A DNA stretch of 64,000 nt from Ochotona curzoniae (lineage: Eukaryota; Chordata; Mammalia; Lagomorpha; Ochotonidae), in the NCBI RefSeq assembly GCF_017591425.1, contig NW_024467101.1:13156918-13220917 (forward strand), written 5' to 3'. The position numbers and the translations under genes were made by a program. The notes beneath the pieces are model-generated. The model did not search any database. It worked only from the letters and a program-made list of their open reading frames with translations, and was not told the origin of the DNA. The stretch's first letter is position 1. Each line of letters opens with the position of its first letter. Of this stretch, positions 1 through 25,120 are shown one piece after another.

Positions 1-798
1 ATTGCTCTATGTCAGTTTCCTTCCACTGAATGTCATCAGAAAGAGCGGAGGTTAGCACACAGGCTTTGACGATGAAACAACTTTGCTCAACTCCCAATGT
101 CTCACCCTCTCAGCTTGTTCCTTCCTTCCCTATGCTCAACTCCACCTGGTTGCACAGATGAGTGACTGCAGCAGTGACAAGAGGCAAAGGCTACTCCGGA
201 ACCTGGGTCACAGGTGACAGCTCACTCCGTGACAGCTATTGCCATCATTAACGCCATGCTACCAAGACACGACCACCAACTCGGACACGCCGGAGGACAC
301 CGCTGTTCCCTGGCGCAAGGAAAGCCGCGTGGTTCTGGTGACCACCACACGTCCCACAGTTCACTGGCGTTTCCACATCTTCAGTTCTATCAGCTCCACT
401 TTCCCAAGCGGGGACACTCCTCCATTCAAGGCCGGGCAAAGCACAGGGCTTTCAAAAAGGCCGGATCCAGAGCCTGGCTGCGCACCGTCCTACGCTCAAC
501 ACGGACAACTTCCCGCGACTCCACTTGGACAGGTGGAACGACCAGGATAGGAGACACCAGATGCTGAGGCTGACCACCCCTCGAGCCCCGCCTCTCCAGC
601 CCGCTCCCACTCCAGGAGCAAGACCACCTAAGAGATCCTTCGGGCGTGGACTGACGGGCTGCTGGGAGGGAGGCAGGCACGAGCACCTGCTCAGCACCCA
701 CTTCCTCACCCACCCCGCTCATTTGAGGAGTGATGATGCAAAGGACCCCGCGGTACGAAGCTCCCCTCTTCCCCCCGCCGCCCCGGATCCGCCCTTAC
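1..798 (-). other. RNF10: RNF10 intron 1 (5' part)
   Basis: Sequence downstream of the exon-1 donor. The part from about 560 to 798 is still GC-rich and belongs to the promoter CpG island. The rest is single-copy looking, and I see no second exon or SINE in it. Confidence 0.7.
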
Positions 799-958
799 CG
801 CTCTTGGTTTTAGACTCGCCGGCAGGCCCCGCCGAGGCGGAGCGGGGCGGCTGTTGCCCTTTGCTGCTGCCCGAAGAGGCGGAGGAGCTGTTGGAGCCGC
901 TGTTCTTGTCCATGTCGGAGGCGGTGGTGGCGGCGGCGTTCGGGGAGCTCTGCGGCAT
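799..958 (-). CDS. RNF10: RNF10 first coding exon (partial gene, continues left of window)
   Basis: Encodes residues 1-53 plus one base of RING finger protein 10, an E3 ubiquitin ligase; the RING domain lies in later exons outside the window. The reading frame opens at ATG 958-956 and gives the Ser/Gly-rich, low-complexity N-terminus typical of RNF10 (SDMDKNSGSNSSSASSGSSK, then QQPPRSASAGPAGESK). It ends at a GTAAGG donor at 798. A TTG codon just upstream is in frame but the ATG matches the known start. Compared with human (from memory), residue 3 is Q rather than L and there is one extra Thr in the AAATTASD stretch. The gene is divergent from COQ5, with about 4.5 kb of SINE-filled DNA between the promoters, the same arrangement as in human. 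Confidence 0.93.
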
Positions 959-1450
959 CAACGGGGGCCTCGGCGGCGGCGACGGCGGTCGGAGCGGAGC
1001 GGGCGCGGCGGGGACCCAGGCTCATGGCGTTCAGGGCCGGCGGGGGTCGGCGGCGGCAGCGGTTCTCGGCCTTCATGGCGACATTTTTCCTTGTTTCCTT
1101 CCTTAGCTTCTCAAATTGGGACGAGAAGCGGCAGGTGGGGCTTTCGAGCCCGACGGTGACGGTGGCGGTGTCTGTAGAGGAGGAGGCCGAGGCTCGGGAG
1201 TCCGGGCCGGGCCTGGCGGGGCGGAGGTTGCCGGGGAAGGGGAGGCGAAGAAGGGTTCGCGAGCCCCGCCGGCCGGCCGGACACGCTCTCCCGCCGAAGG
1301 GCAGGAGAGAGAGCTGGCTGTCTTGGTGTCGGGGACCGTGGTCTCCGACACAGCGACCGACACTCGCCCCTAGGCCGAGGCCGAGCTGCTCCGGGAATGG
1401 CGACGAGTCGCCAAACAGCATCTCGAAGAACCCGGATGGAGTATATATAG
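959..1450 (-). promoter_or_regulatory. RNF10: RNF10 5' UTR and CpG promoter with TATA-like box
   Basis: The GC-rich block (about 560-1420) ends at a TATATATA run at 1442-1449, which on the minus strand reads CTATATATAC. A start about 30 nt downstream would fall near 1415 and give a 5' UTR of roughly 450 nt. The human RNF10 leader is also long as I recall. The start site is inferred; only the TATA-like box and base composition are seen. Confidence 0.6.
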
Positions 1451-1472
1451 CGGAGATGTCTGAAATGAGCAC

Positions 1473-1570
1473 TCTGGGAAATGTAGTTTTCGTTTACATC
1501 CGGGTCCAGTGATCTCCGGCCTTGTCACTCATTGTCAAGGCGCGTGGCCTAACGGGACTTGTAGTTCCAG
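1473..1570. promoter_or_regulatory. Two ACTACA-type (ZNF143/THAP11-like) motifs upstream of RNF10
   Basis: GGGAAATGTAGTTTTC at about 1477-1492 and GGGACTTGTAGTTCCAG at 1554-1570 both contain the core of the ZNF143/THAP11 submotif (reverse complement AACTACAAGTCCC). They lie 60-150 bp upstream of the inferred RNF10 start, where this factor usually binds. Confidence 0.5.
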
Positions 1571-1856
1571 TCAAATTTAGTGTTTTTTTTTTTTTTTTTT
1601 TTTTTTCCTTCTTCTTAGTATATTGCTTATGTACATAGCAGGTGTATGCTAATAACATTCCAACCAAACATTGGAGTACCTGTGAAAATTTTATGGTCTC
1701 ATTGTTTAATGGTTCCTATTCCAGTATTAATGTCAATTGATTTACACGACTTTTATAACAGGTCAATTGCTTTACAATAATTTTCCATAGAATACTTAAT
1801 TTCATTATCAGCAAATCATCTAATTACATAAACAATTCTTACTATTTCAAACTTCA

Positions 1857-2180
1857 GGGCCCAATGAGATAGCCTACTGGCTAAATCGTTGCCTTGCAAA
1901 ACCCAAGATCCCATGTAAGTGCTGGTTCTAATCCTGGCTGCTGTGCTTCCCATCCAGCTCCTTGCCTGTACCTGGGAAAGCAGGGGATGATGGCTCAAAG
2001 CCTTAGGACCCTGCACCCGCGTGGCAGACCTGGAAGAAGCTCCTGGCTCCTGGCTTTGGATCAGCTCAGCTTCAGACATTGCAGTCACTTGAAGAGTGAG
2101 CCAGTGGATGAAAGAACTTTCTCATCCTCTCCTTCTCTCTGTAAATCTGCCTTTCTGAGAAAAATAACTACATCTTTTTT
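1857..2180 (+). repeat. Lagomorph C-type SINE, diverged
   Basis: It starts GGGCCCAATGAGATAGCC and ends in an A-rich tail after CTCTCTGTAAATCTGCCTTTC. Diverged from the young copies. Confidence 0.8.
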
Positions 2181-2546
2181 AAATTTTCAAAATTAAAATA
2201 ATGCTGCTAATGATTATTGCTAATAATCATTTTGGTTATCACTGAATGTTTATCATTAGCAGTAAATGTCCTCTGCTGTTAACATGGATTATCACATTTA
2301 ACCCTCATCATAACTAAACTTTATTCATTTTAAACACACACACAGAGAACACTCATCCATTGATTCACTCCCCAAATGCTAGCAATGCCCAGGACAGGGT
2401 CAGGCAGAACCCAGGAACCAGAAACTCAATACAGATCTCCCACATGAATGACAGAAGCCCAGTTACATGAGGCATCAGTCTCACACCTAGGTGCTAATAC
2501 AGGCATCCTGACTAATGTCTTAATCAGCAGGTTAAAAGGCTGCCTC

Positions 2547-2870
2547 GGCCCGGCGCGGTGGCACGGTGGTTAAGGTCCTCGCCTTGCACGCTCGGGATCC
2601 CAGATGGATGCCAGTTCTATCCCGGCAGCCCACTTCCCTTCCAGCTCCCTGCCTGTGGCCCGGGAAAGCAGTTGAGGACGGCCCAAAGCTTTGGGACCCT
2701 GCGCCCGCTTCGGAGGCCCGGAAGAGGCTCCTGGCTTCGGATCGGGATAGCATTGGCCGTTGCGCTCACTTGGGGAGTGAATCATCGGACGGAAGATCTT
2801 CCTCTCTGTCTCTCCTCTCTGTACATCCTCCTTTCCAACAAAAAAAATAATAAAAATAAATCTTTAAAAA
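2547..2870 (+). repeat. Young full-length C-type SINE with TSD
   Basis: Flanked by a 13-bp direct repeat, AAAAGGCTGCCTC, at 2534-2546 and 2871-2883. The body is close to the consensus inferred from this window, so insertion is recent. Confidence 0.9.
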
Positions 2871-2909
2871 AAAAGGCTGCCTCACATAATTAGATTTGTA
2901 TTTCAAGAA

Positions 2910-3225
2910 TTAAGGGACAGCATTGTGGTACAGCACGTTAAGCCACCACTTGCAATGCTGGAGTCTCATGTCGGAGTATTTTTTCAAGTGCTGACTATTA
3001 CATTTCCACCCCAGGTCCCTACTAATGCACCTGGAGGGGGACAATGCATAATAATCCAAGGACGTGAGCGTCTGCAACTTGTGTAGAAAACCCACATGGA
3101 ATTCTAGGCTCCTGACTTAGGCCTGTCCCAGCCCTGGCTGTTTCAGTCATTTGAAGAATAAACCAGTGAATGAAAGGTCTCTCTCTCTCTTCTCTCTCAC
3201 TTTTTCAAATAAATACATTTTCAAC
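2910..3225 (+). repeat. Old C-type SINE
   Basis: Starts AGGGACAGCATTGTGGTACAG and ends in a CT-rich block followed by CAAATAAATAC. This is an older subfamily with a tail like the rabbit C repeat. Confidence 0.7.
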
Positions 3226-3282
3226 ATCAGAAAAGAGTCAAAATGCCTAGCTAATTTACTCATAATCACACAGGTGTTAACA

Positions 3283-3872
3283 TTTTTTTTAAGATTTGTT
3301 TATTTTCATTGGAAAGTCAGAGATACAGAGAGGAGAGCCAAAAAGATTTTCTGCCTGTTGATTCACTTCCCACAATGGCCGATCCAAGTCCTTGGGCTGT
3401 CCTCTACTGCTTTTCCAGGCTACAAACAGGAAACAGGAAGGGAAGCAGAATAGCTGGGGTTAGAATCAGTGCCCATATGGAATCACTGGATGCAAAGTGA
3501 GGAATTTAGGTACTAAGCTACCTCACTGGGCCCAAATACTTTTTTTTTTTTTTAGATTTATTTTTATTGAAAAGTCAGATGTACAGAGAGGAGGAAAGAC
3601 AGAGAGGAAGATCTTCTGTCCAATGATTCACTCCCCAAGTGGCCACAATGGCTGGAGCAGAGCCTATCCCAAGCCAGGAGCCAGTAGATTCTTCCAGGTC
3701 TCCCACACGGGTGCAGGATCCCAAAGCTTTGGGCTATCCTAGACTGCTTTGCTAAGCCACAAGCAGGGAGCTGGATGGGAAGTAGGGCCACCAGGATTAG
3801 AACCGACACCCATATGGGATCTTGGCGTGTATGAGGTGAGGACTTTAGCCGCTAGGCTAAAACTCCAGTTGC
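3283..3872 (-). repeat. Two adjacent minus-strand C-type SINEs
   Basis: Poly-T heads followed by antisense bodies at about 3283-3533 and 3540-3872. Both run to the antisense 5' end; the first reads CTGGGCCC there. Confidence 0.8.
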
Positions 3873-4797
3873 TAAAATAATTTTTTTAAGATCTCTGAAA
3901 AGAATGTTTTAAATCTCTTTAAATATTTTTAAAAAAGAAAGAAGAAAACAAAGGGGAAAAAAATAATGAAAAGTACATTGTGCCCAAACTATGCTGGAAA
4001 CATGATATACCAAACACATTCTTGGGTACCAAATACTGACCGAAGCAGAGGCTAAGCAGCAGTTTCATCAACTATACCATCATATTAAATTCTGATACAG
4101 AACCAGACGTATAAGAAATGAGTCCTCATTTCCTTTAACAAAGATGTGAAGAGTCTGGACATGTGTATGAGTCATTTCTTCCTTCTGGCATTCATAAAAA
4201 TAAAAGTGAAATCCCAGTGTCGGATTTCTCCAAATGAAAGCAGGAGCTGTCCATCTGTGAGGCTGTATAAAACCCGAAAGAGACTTGCTGTCCCAAATAC
4301 TTTCTTAGGCTCCTTGGCACTTGCTCCTTGTGAAATATTTACAGACAACATACATTTAAAAAGGGAACCAAAGCAGAAACACACAGAAACCCAAGCAAAA
4401 CTCAACAGCCCCCAGCCTTTTTTCTTTTTTTTTTTTTTTTTTTTTTGGTACAAGATATTCTACATTACTCCTTCCATTAAAAAAGAAAAAGGAAAATGAA
4501 AATCTAGCGTGGAAATAAAACACACATGACATGCTGGCTGGACCCAGAAATGTCAGCAGGTGACAAAGTGTGAATGGTGTCTGCGTTTGGAAGAGTCATC
4601 TACGAACCTACTGGGTTGAGAAAGTGGACAGACCACAGGACAGCCTCTGCTACATTGATTTTTCAGGATATTTTAACATCACATGGTTTGCAAGAACAGT
4701 CTGTTAATCTCATTGGTTCAGAGTCAGCAGAAAAGCTTATTCAAAGAGAATCCAGGGACATATCACAGGTTCAACAGCTTGGGAGCAGGCACATTTT

Positions 4798-5590
4798 TTT
4801 TTCCTAAAGATGTAGTTTTTTTGTTTTGTTTTGTTTTGTTTTGTTTTGTTTTGTTTTGTTTTGTTTTAATGGAAAGGCAGATATCTTATCTGCTGGTTCA
4901 CTCCCAAACGGCTACATTAACAGGGATGCTGGATCGGAAATGGAACAGTCAAGTCTTGAACTTGTGACCCTTAGAGGATGCAGCCCCAGGAAGCGTTTAA
5001 GTGCTTTTTTTTTTTTCAGTAGTTAAGACACCCCTGTCCCCACACTGTAACAACTCCAGCTTCCTACTAATACAGACCCGAGGCAGCAGCAGTTACACCT
5101 CAAGTAATTGATTCCCACCACCCATGTGGGAAACCTGAATTTAACTGCTGCTTCTAGTCACCACCACTTGAGGGTATTCGAAAAGTGATTCAGTAGGTCT
5201 CTCTCTCTCTCTCTCACACACTGATTTATCTTTAAACTTAATTGGTAGCAATCTTTTTGTTTAAATCGCTGGCACCTGGGGGTCAGGGAGGTGTATTTTA
5301 AAGCTCAGACCAAGGGCTGGCATTGTAGCAAAGTAGGTTAAGCCATCGTCTGCAATAATGGTGGGAGATCTGGCTGCTGCACTTCCAATCCTGGGAAGAC
5401 AGTACAAGATGGTCTAAGTGTTTGGGTCCCTTTATCCATGTGGGAGACCAAGAAGCAGCTCTGGGCTCATGACTTGCTAGGCCCTTGTGTTACGCGGGGA
5501 GTGAATCAGAGGATGGAAGATCTGCCTATCCCTTTCGTTCTGTAATTCTTTTAGATACATGTCAATTAATTAAGTAATTAATTGATTCTT
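4798..5590. repeat. Old SINE fragments (one minus, two plus)
   Basis: A minus fragment spans about 4798-4990, with a TTTTG expansion in its tail. Plus fragments span about 5015-5240, ending in a CT run, and 5305-5560. All are strongly diverged. Confidence 0.6.
4819..4867 (+). repeat. (TTTTG)n microsatellite
   Basis: About nine uninterrupted TTTTG units inside the antisense A-rich tail of an old SINE. Confidence 0.95.
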
Positions 5591-5887
5591 TTACGAAAGT
5601 GCAAACAAAGCTCAAACCAGGAGACTCAGGCATTTTACAGCTGATACTACTGGAGTTGTGGCAGGATTCAGAGAAATGGCCGCTGACAGGTGTCTGGAGG
5701 CACCATCCGTGATTTCCTGGTTGGTAGCAAAGTTCAAATTCAGTTTTGGAAAACAGATAGACAGAGATTACGAGTCAGCTTCAAACATTAGTTCCTGGAT
5801 CCCTGAGCTAATTCCCAGCTCCTTAACTGCAGGTTGTTGCACGCAGTAAGCGAACACTGTCCCCCGCCGGCCGCCGTCGACTTGTGG

Positions 5888-5910
5888 TGACGCAAGCAGG
5901 CGTTGACTCA
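5888..5910 (+). promoter_or_regulatory. COQ5: COQ5 proximal promoter motifs (ATF/CEBP-like, AP-1-like)
   Basis: TGACGCAA at 5888-5895 and TGACTCA at 5904-5910 lie 21-43 bp upstream of the COQ5 ATG, at the start of a GC-rich block (5860-6280). They could sit in the promoter or the short leader. Factor identity is inferred from the motifs only. Confidence 0.45.
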
Positions 5911-5930
5911 CTGTGCTGTCAGCTGTCAAG

Positions 5931-18172
<12,242 letters not shown>

Positions 18173-18895
18173 TTCCTTTCCTATCCTGGAGCGGGAACCA
18201 GTCACAATGTGTTCAAGTCTGGAACCAAAGGATCATCTGAGACAGAAGCAGAGCATCTTCTCGTACGGATATGAGAACCATGTTTTGAAGCAGCGCATTT
18301 CAGAGTGAAAGGAACAAGATCCTGTGGCTGTTTTTCTAGCTGTTATGAACAGCCATTTCGAGGCCTCCCAGGGAAACTTAATCCTGGATCTCTGTGGTTT
18401 GCACTCAGGTCCTGGTGTGTGTGACTGGCACTAAAGCAGGTTTTGGGAGAGATTTACAACTTCTCTGTCCATGTTGTTTTTCTGAATAATAATGGGTCAT
18501 TTGAATCCCATGATGATGTACTTGAACCAGAAAACTCAGACAATTGAGTTAACCTTTTAGCCTAGGAATGGGTCTAGGGGTCAGAAACCAAAGGCACTAC
18601 TAGAATAATGTGCAGAACCAATTCATAAGCTTACAATAAAATAAGCTTATCGTTGTGGGCCTAAAGTAAGTATTTGCAGTGATTTGTGTCAGTCATGAAA
18701 AAAATCATTCTTGTTCAAAAAATCAATGTACCAGTCGACTCCTACTTTCCTGTCTTGAATAGCTTGTCAGAATCCATTTGGATGGATCCCTAGATGTGTG
18801 CCAGTTTGATATCTGTAACTTAGACTGCAGTGTAAATACTTTTCTTGAAGAGTTTTATAGAAAATTAAAAACTTTTATCTCCTTACTATATTCTA
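18173..18895 (+). other. COQ5: COQ5 3' UTR with two poly(A) signals
   Basis: AATAAA at 18635-18640 and ATTAAA at 18864-18869, the latter followed by a GT-rich stretch. The end near 18.89 kb is inferred. The region is free of SINEs. Confidence 0.65.
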
Positions 18896-19114
18896 GTGCT
18901 TGGTGTTAAAATGAGGCCATTTATGTGTATGTCTTCGGGTTTTTGAGGGGCTTTTCTAAGAAATTGCAAAGTTCAATTGCAAACAGCTTAGTTTAGGGCT
19001 ATGTGAAACGGCTTCAGATATGCCCGACGTTGGCCCAGCACAGTAGGAAACATTCACAAGGTCTTGCTTCACTTACAAGGTCTTGTCTACCACAGAGAAA
19101 ATTCCAGACATAAC

Positions 19115-19973
19115 TAGCCAATTTGGATTAGCTCAGTTCCAGCCATTGCGGCCATTTGGGGAATGAACCAGTGGAGGGGAGATCTTTATGTCAGTCTCTC
19201 CTGCACTCTGTAAATCTGACTTTCCAATTAAAAAAAAAAAAAAAAAACTTAAAAAAAAATAGTAGTAGCCAAAAGTATTTGACAAAACACAAAAATTTTT
19301 GTTTTCAGCCAATGGGAGTGTATTGGCTTTTGAAATTAACTGAAGGGTTCAGCATGATAGCATAGTAGCTAAAGTCCTCGTCTTGAATGCGCCCGGATCC
19401 CATATGGGCACCGGTTCTAATCCCAGCAGCCCCCCTTTCCATTAAGCTCCCTGCCTGTGGCCTGGGAAAGCAGTGGAGGATGGCCCATGGGAGACTGGGA
19501 AGAGCTCCTGGCTGCGGATTGGCTCAGCTCCAGCCGTTGCGGCCGCTTGGGGAGTGAACCTCCGGATGGAAGATCTTGCTCTCTAGCTCTCCTCCTCTCT
19601 GCCAATAAAAATAAATAAATCTTAAAAAAAAAAAATTGGGCCCGGCGCGGTGGCGCAAGTGGTTAAAGGTCCTCGCCTTGCACGCCTGGGATCCCATATG
19701 GGCGCCGGTTCTAATCCCGGCAGCCCCGCTTCCCTTCCAGCTCCCTGCTTGTGGCCTGGGAAAGCAGTCGAGGACAGCCCAAAGCTTTGGGACCCTGCAC
19801 CCGCGTGGGAGACCCGGAAGAGGCTCCTGGCTTCGGATCGGCATAGCATCGGCCCGTTGCGCTCACTTGGGGAGTGAATCATCGGACGGAAGATCTTCCT
19901 CTCTGTCTCTCCTCTCTGTATATCCGCCTTTCCAATGAAAAAATAATAAAAATAAATCTTTAAAAAAAAAAAA
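19115..19973 (+). repeat. Three plus SINEs, one inserted in another's tail
   Basis: A 5'-truncated copy lies at about 19115-19250. A second copy starts at 19348 and a young full copy occupies about 19636-19973 inside its A tail. The direct repeat AAATTAACTGAAGGG (19333-19347) recurs at 19974-19988 with one mismatch, outside both copies. So the inner copy landed in the outer tail. Confidence 0.8.
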
Positions 19974-20261
19974 AAATTAACTGGAGGGCTTTTTTAATGG
20001 TCAGATGAGGAACAAACAGATGACTGTTACGGCCAGTGTTGGGCCAGGTCAAAGCAGGAACCAGAAGCACTTGGGCCAAATCCCAGCTTTCTTAGGTCAT
20101 TCACACGGAGCTAGAACCGCCACCCACATAGGATTACAGCTTCACTTGCGCATAGATTTACCCACAGTGGTCCGCGGAAGGAACAGCTTAAACCAAGCTG
20201 ATCCCTTTTTTCACAGCAACACAGTGTTCTCACAGCCTATTCGAAAAAGACAAGGGACTAG

Positions 20262-21088
20262 GTATGGCATGGCGCAGTAGCGCAGTGGCTCAAGTCCTTG
20301 TCTTGCACATGCTGGAATCCCATATGGGCACTGATTCCTAGAGGTCCCACTTTCCTTCCAGCTCTCTGCTAGTGGTCCAGAAAAGCAATCGAGGACGGCC
20401 CAGAGCCTTGGGACCCTGCACCCGCGTGGGAGACCTGGAAGAGGCTTTAGGCTTCAGATCGGCTCAGCTCTGGCCACTTTGGCAATTTGGGGAGTCAATC
20501 AGTAGACAGATTTCTTCCTCTCTGTATATCTGACTTTACAATAAAATTAAAAAATCTTAAAAAAAAAAAAAGGGGGGGGGCGTGGGAACCAACATTCTAG
20601 CATAGTGGACAACACTGCCCCAAGTGGCATCTCATAGTTGTTGGTTCACTTTTCCCGTTCTGATCCAGCTCCCTGCTGGAGCTCTTGGGAAGTGGAGACC
20701 TGGATGAAGTTAGCCTAACCCTGGCCACTGTGGCTCTCTGGGGTGCCAATCAGCCGATGAAAAAAAGTTAAAAAGCTAGGCCTGGTGCAGTGGCTCAGAG
20801 CAAAATCCCTTGCCTTGCATATGCCAGAATCCCATACATGTTCATGTCCTGGGGACTCTACTTCATGCCCAGCTCCCTGCTCGTGGCCTAGGAAAGCAGA
20901 AGATGGCCAAAAGCCTTGGGACCCTGCCACCCACGTGGGAGACCTGGAAGCAGCTCTTGGCTCCTGGCTTCAGATCACCTCAGCCCCGACGTTGTAGCCA
21001 CTTGGGAGAGTGAACCAGTGGATTGAAGATCTGTCCTCCTCTCTGTAAATCTCCCTTTCCAGTAAATACTTGATGTTAAAAAAAAAAA
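20262..21088 (+). repeat. Three consecutive plus SINEs
   Basis: Copies at about 20262-20578, 20585-20772 (old, short) and 20779-21088. A nine-G run at about 20573-20581 follows the first tail. Confidence 0.7.
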
Positions 21089-21930
21089 TAAACACCAATT
21101 GTTTAAAAAGTCAAAAGCTGCCAACTTCCCAACAGTAGATTACAGATACCCCAAGGTCCAGCTGAGTTGACCTTGAATCAGCTTTTAGGGTCTTCAGACT
21201 GTCCCTCTGGAAACCAGTTAGCTGGACAAGATAACTTTGCAGGTCATATTGTTGGACATCAAAATTATAGGTCACTAAAAGAGTGAAAGGTGATAGAACA
21301 CTTGTATTATTTAATAGCAACCCAAATCACCCCTCTGGCAGTCTCCTGCTTCAGGCCACCCTAAGGGCCACAATAGTAACACGTCCTCTATTGCAAAGCC
21401 CTCCCCAGTCCAAGCATGCCTTTCATCAGAACCTCTAAACAGGTATGTTCTAGTAAGTAAATGCCCAAAGATGAGGTCTTTACCCTCTCCTCAGGGAAAC
21501 TGTTGTGATGCTTAAGAATTCCCAATTACATCCTAGAGCTCTGAAACAAAGAGCCATACCCACCGGTGAAATTAACAACTAATGCCAAGTCCAGATCCTT
21601 CTTGCAATATTCAGTAGGCACGGCGACTGAACTACACAACGCTAGAAACCCATCCACACACCCTGCAGCCTAAGCCATTTCTGAATATGTGAACAGCAGC
21701 ACTCCTCAGATACTGGCTATCTTCCCTCCAGATTACGAAAGCTGCTCTACCATATGAAAGCTTCACCATGCACCAACAGATGTGGGATGGGTCTGAATCA
21801 CAAAGACTCACAGCTCGTCTATTACATCCCACAGTAACTTACTTCAAGGCCTCACAAGCCCAACCAGGTCCCCTGGGTAGCCAGCTCAGATGCATCTTCA
21901 CTGCTTACTTGAACAAACTAGCCACACTCA
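21089..21930. other. Single-copy-looking spacer downstream of DYNLL1
   Basis: I see no SINE, gene or long open frame here. It lies between the convergent COQ5 and DYNLL1 ends and could hold a longer DYNLL1 3' UTR. Confidence 0.4.
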
Positions 21931-21934
21931 AATA

Positions 21935-22198
21935 AATGCATCTCCAATATTTATTCTTTTAAAGGAATGAACTGAGAAAAAAACATGGGGAAGACAAGTA
22001 TGAAATAAATACAAATGTAAGCTGTTGTTGGCTAACTGTTTTATAACCACAACTAGTACACAGAATGCCCTGCACAAAACACAATGAGGGTTCAAAGACT
22101 GAGGTGTTCCCTTGGCAAGGCAGTCTCTGATATTTGGAATTTAGGCTGCAGTTTTTGTTTTTGGATGGATCACTGGGTTTGTGGCTGAGTCCATGCTT
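21935..22198 (-). other. DYNLL1: DYNLL1 3' UTR and poly(A) signal
   Basis: The minus strand after the stop runs SINE-free to AATAAA at 21955-21950. The end near 21.93 kb is inferred, giving a 3' UTR of about 265 nt. Confidence 0.7.
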
Positions 22199-24007
<1,809 letters not shown>

Positions 24008-24011
24008 TTAC

Positions 24012-24115
24012 CGTGGAGCCGCGGCGGGCTGACTAGACCGGTCTCCCGGGGGAAGACGCAGACTGTGCACAGCTCAGGCGAAAGGATGCGTCCCTACCAA
24101 AGCCGTGGCGCATCT
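24012..24115 (-). other. DYNLL1: DYNLL1 non-coding exon 1 (5' UTR)
   Basis: A donor reading CCACG|GTAAGAG ends this exon at 24012. A 199-bp intron separates it from the coding exon. The outer edge near 24115 is inferred from a TTTATA element at about 24149-24144. Confidence 0.65.
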
Positions 24116-24142
24116 AAGCCGCCCCACGCCAGTCGCCACCGC

Positions 24143-24323
24143 CTATAAACCCAGGCCCCGCCCTACTCCCGCCAGCCCCGCCCGTCCCACGACCCTATTG
24201 GCTTAACGCAGCTGACGAAAGTTTCCCATTGGTCCAGGAACTCAATGGTTTCCCCGGGATCTTTCTCCTGCATTTTGTTGCAGACCACAATGCACCGCTC
24301 ACGGCGTCGGTTGCCCGGGCAAT
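24143..24323 (-). promoter_or_regulatory. DYNLL1: DYNLL1 promoter: TATA-like, two CCAAT boxes, RFX X-box-like site
   Basis: On the minus strand there is TTTATAG at about 24149-24143 and inverted CCAAT boxes (ATTGG on plus) at 24197-24201 and 24228-24232. GTTGCCCGGGCAAT at 24310-24323 matches the palindromic X-box bound by RFX factors. All lie in the CpG island spanning about 23.1-24.45 kb. Motifs are seen; binding is inferred. Confidence 0.55.
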
Positions 24324-24857
24324 GGACCTCACGCGGTGAGGCCCTCACGCCCGGAAGGTGAGGCCCGGCGGGTCTCGAGGACCACCCGCGGCCGGCTGGG
24401 TGGACCCCGAGGGGAGCTCGCTTCCCGGCCTTGGGGGTCGGAGTGGCCGGTAGGAGATGATTCTAGAGTCACAGAAGGCGTTCCAGGCTGCGTTCTTCAA
24501 TGACAGTCTCTAGAAGTTGGATGACTAGTCCCCCCGACTCTTGCGCCTCACCTGCACCCCTCCCCCAGCTGAATGTAAAGATTCTGACTGAGGTGGTTTC
24601 GCCCCTCACATTAGAGTTTATGGATTTGAGAAAACTTGCGGTCCTGAATAAACATCTTTTAACTACACTTTCCGCAATCACCTGAAGTATACTCTCGTTT
24701 TTGACCCTCCGTGAGGGAGTGGCTAGTTCAGTAAACTACGGAGCCAGATCCTTCCCGCAATTTAATCTTGACCACCAGCTCTTATTAGCCTTGAGTAACA
24801 GCAATTTGACCAAGGCAATGCGTAATGAGGATTTCTCTGGGAACCACACATGCAAAT

Positions 24858-25120
24858 CAGTTTTTAACCTTGGGAGTAAGTGCTTCTACTGCTTGAGAAT
24901 TTGTGTCCCTGGGAGGGCAGTGAAGATGGCCCCAAGAAGTTGGCCCTTGCCCACACATGTGGGGGACTTGGATGGTGCTCTAGGCCTCTTGGGTCTGGCC
25001 AGGCCTTCTGCTGCCCCTTAGGGGAGTGTGCCATCCATCAGTAGATGGAGAATCTCAGGCCTTCCTTAATCCTTTGTAACTCTGCCTTTCAGATGAATAA
25101 TCAAATCTTTTAAAAAAAGA
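24858..25120 (+). repeat. Old C-type SINE
   Basis: Diverged copy ending AACTCTGCCTTTCAGATGAATAA with an A-rich tail. Confidence 0.55.

Noticed and set aside
719..1512. Long open frames on both strands in the RNF10 CpG island
   Set aside because: GC-rich DNA lacks stop codons. Only the 799-958 minus frame matches a known protein, and the others show no recognisable domain.
2547..2870. Possible tRNA genes at SINE 5' ends
   Set aside because: The A-box/B-box-like motifs come from the tRNA ancestry of the SINE, and no cloverleaf with an intact anticodon arm is evident.
19650..19938. Dozens of 60-140-aa frames with similar text (for example [20 protein letters not shown])
   Set aside because: All are translations of the same C-type SINE in its six frames. 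The similarity reflects repeat copies, not a gene family.
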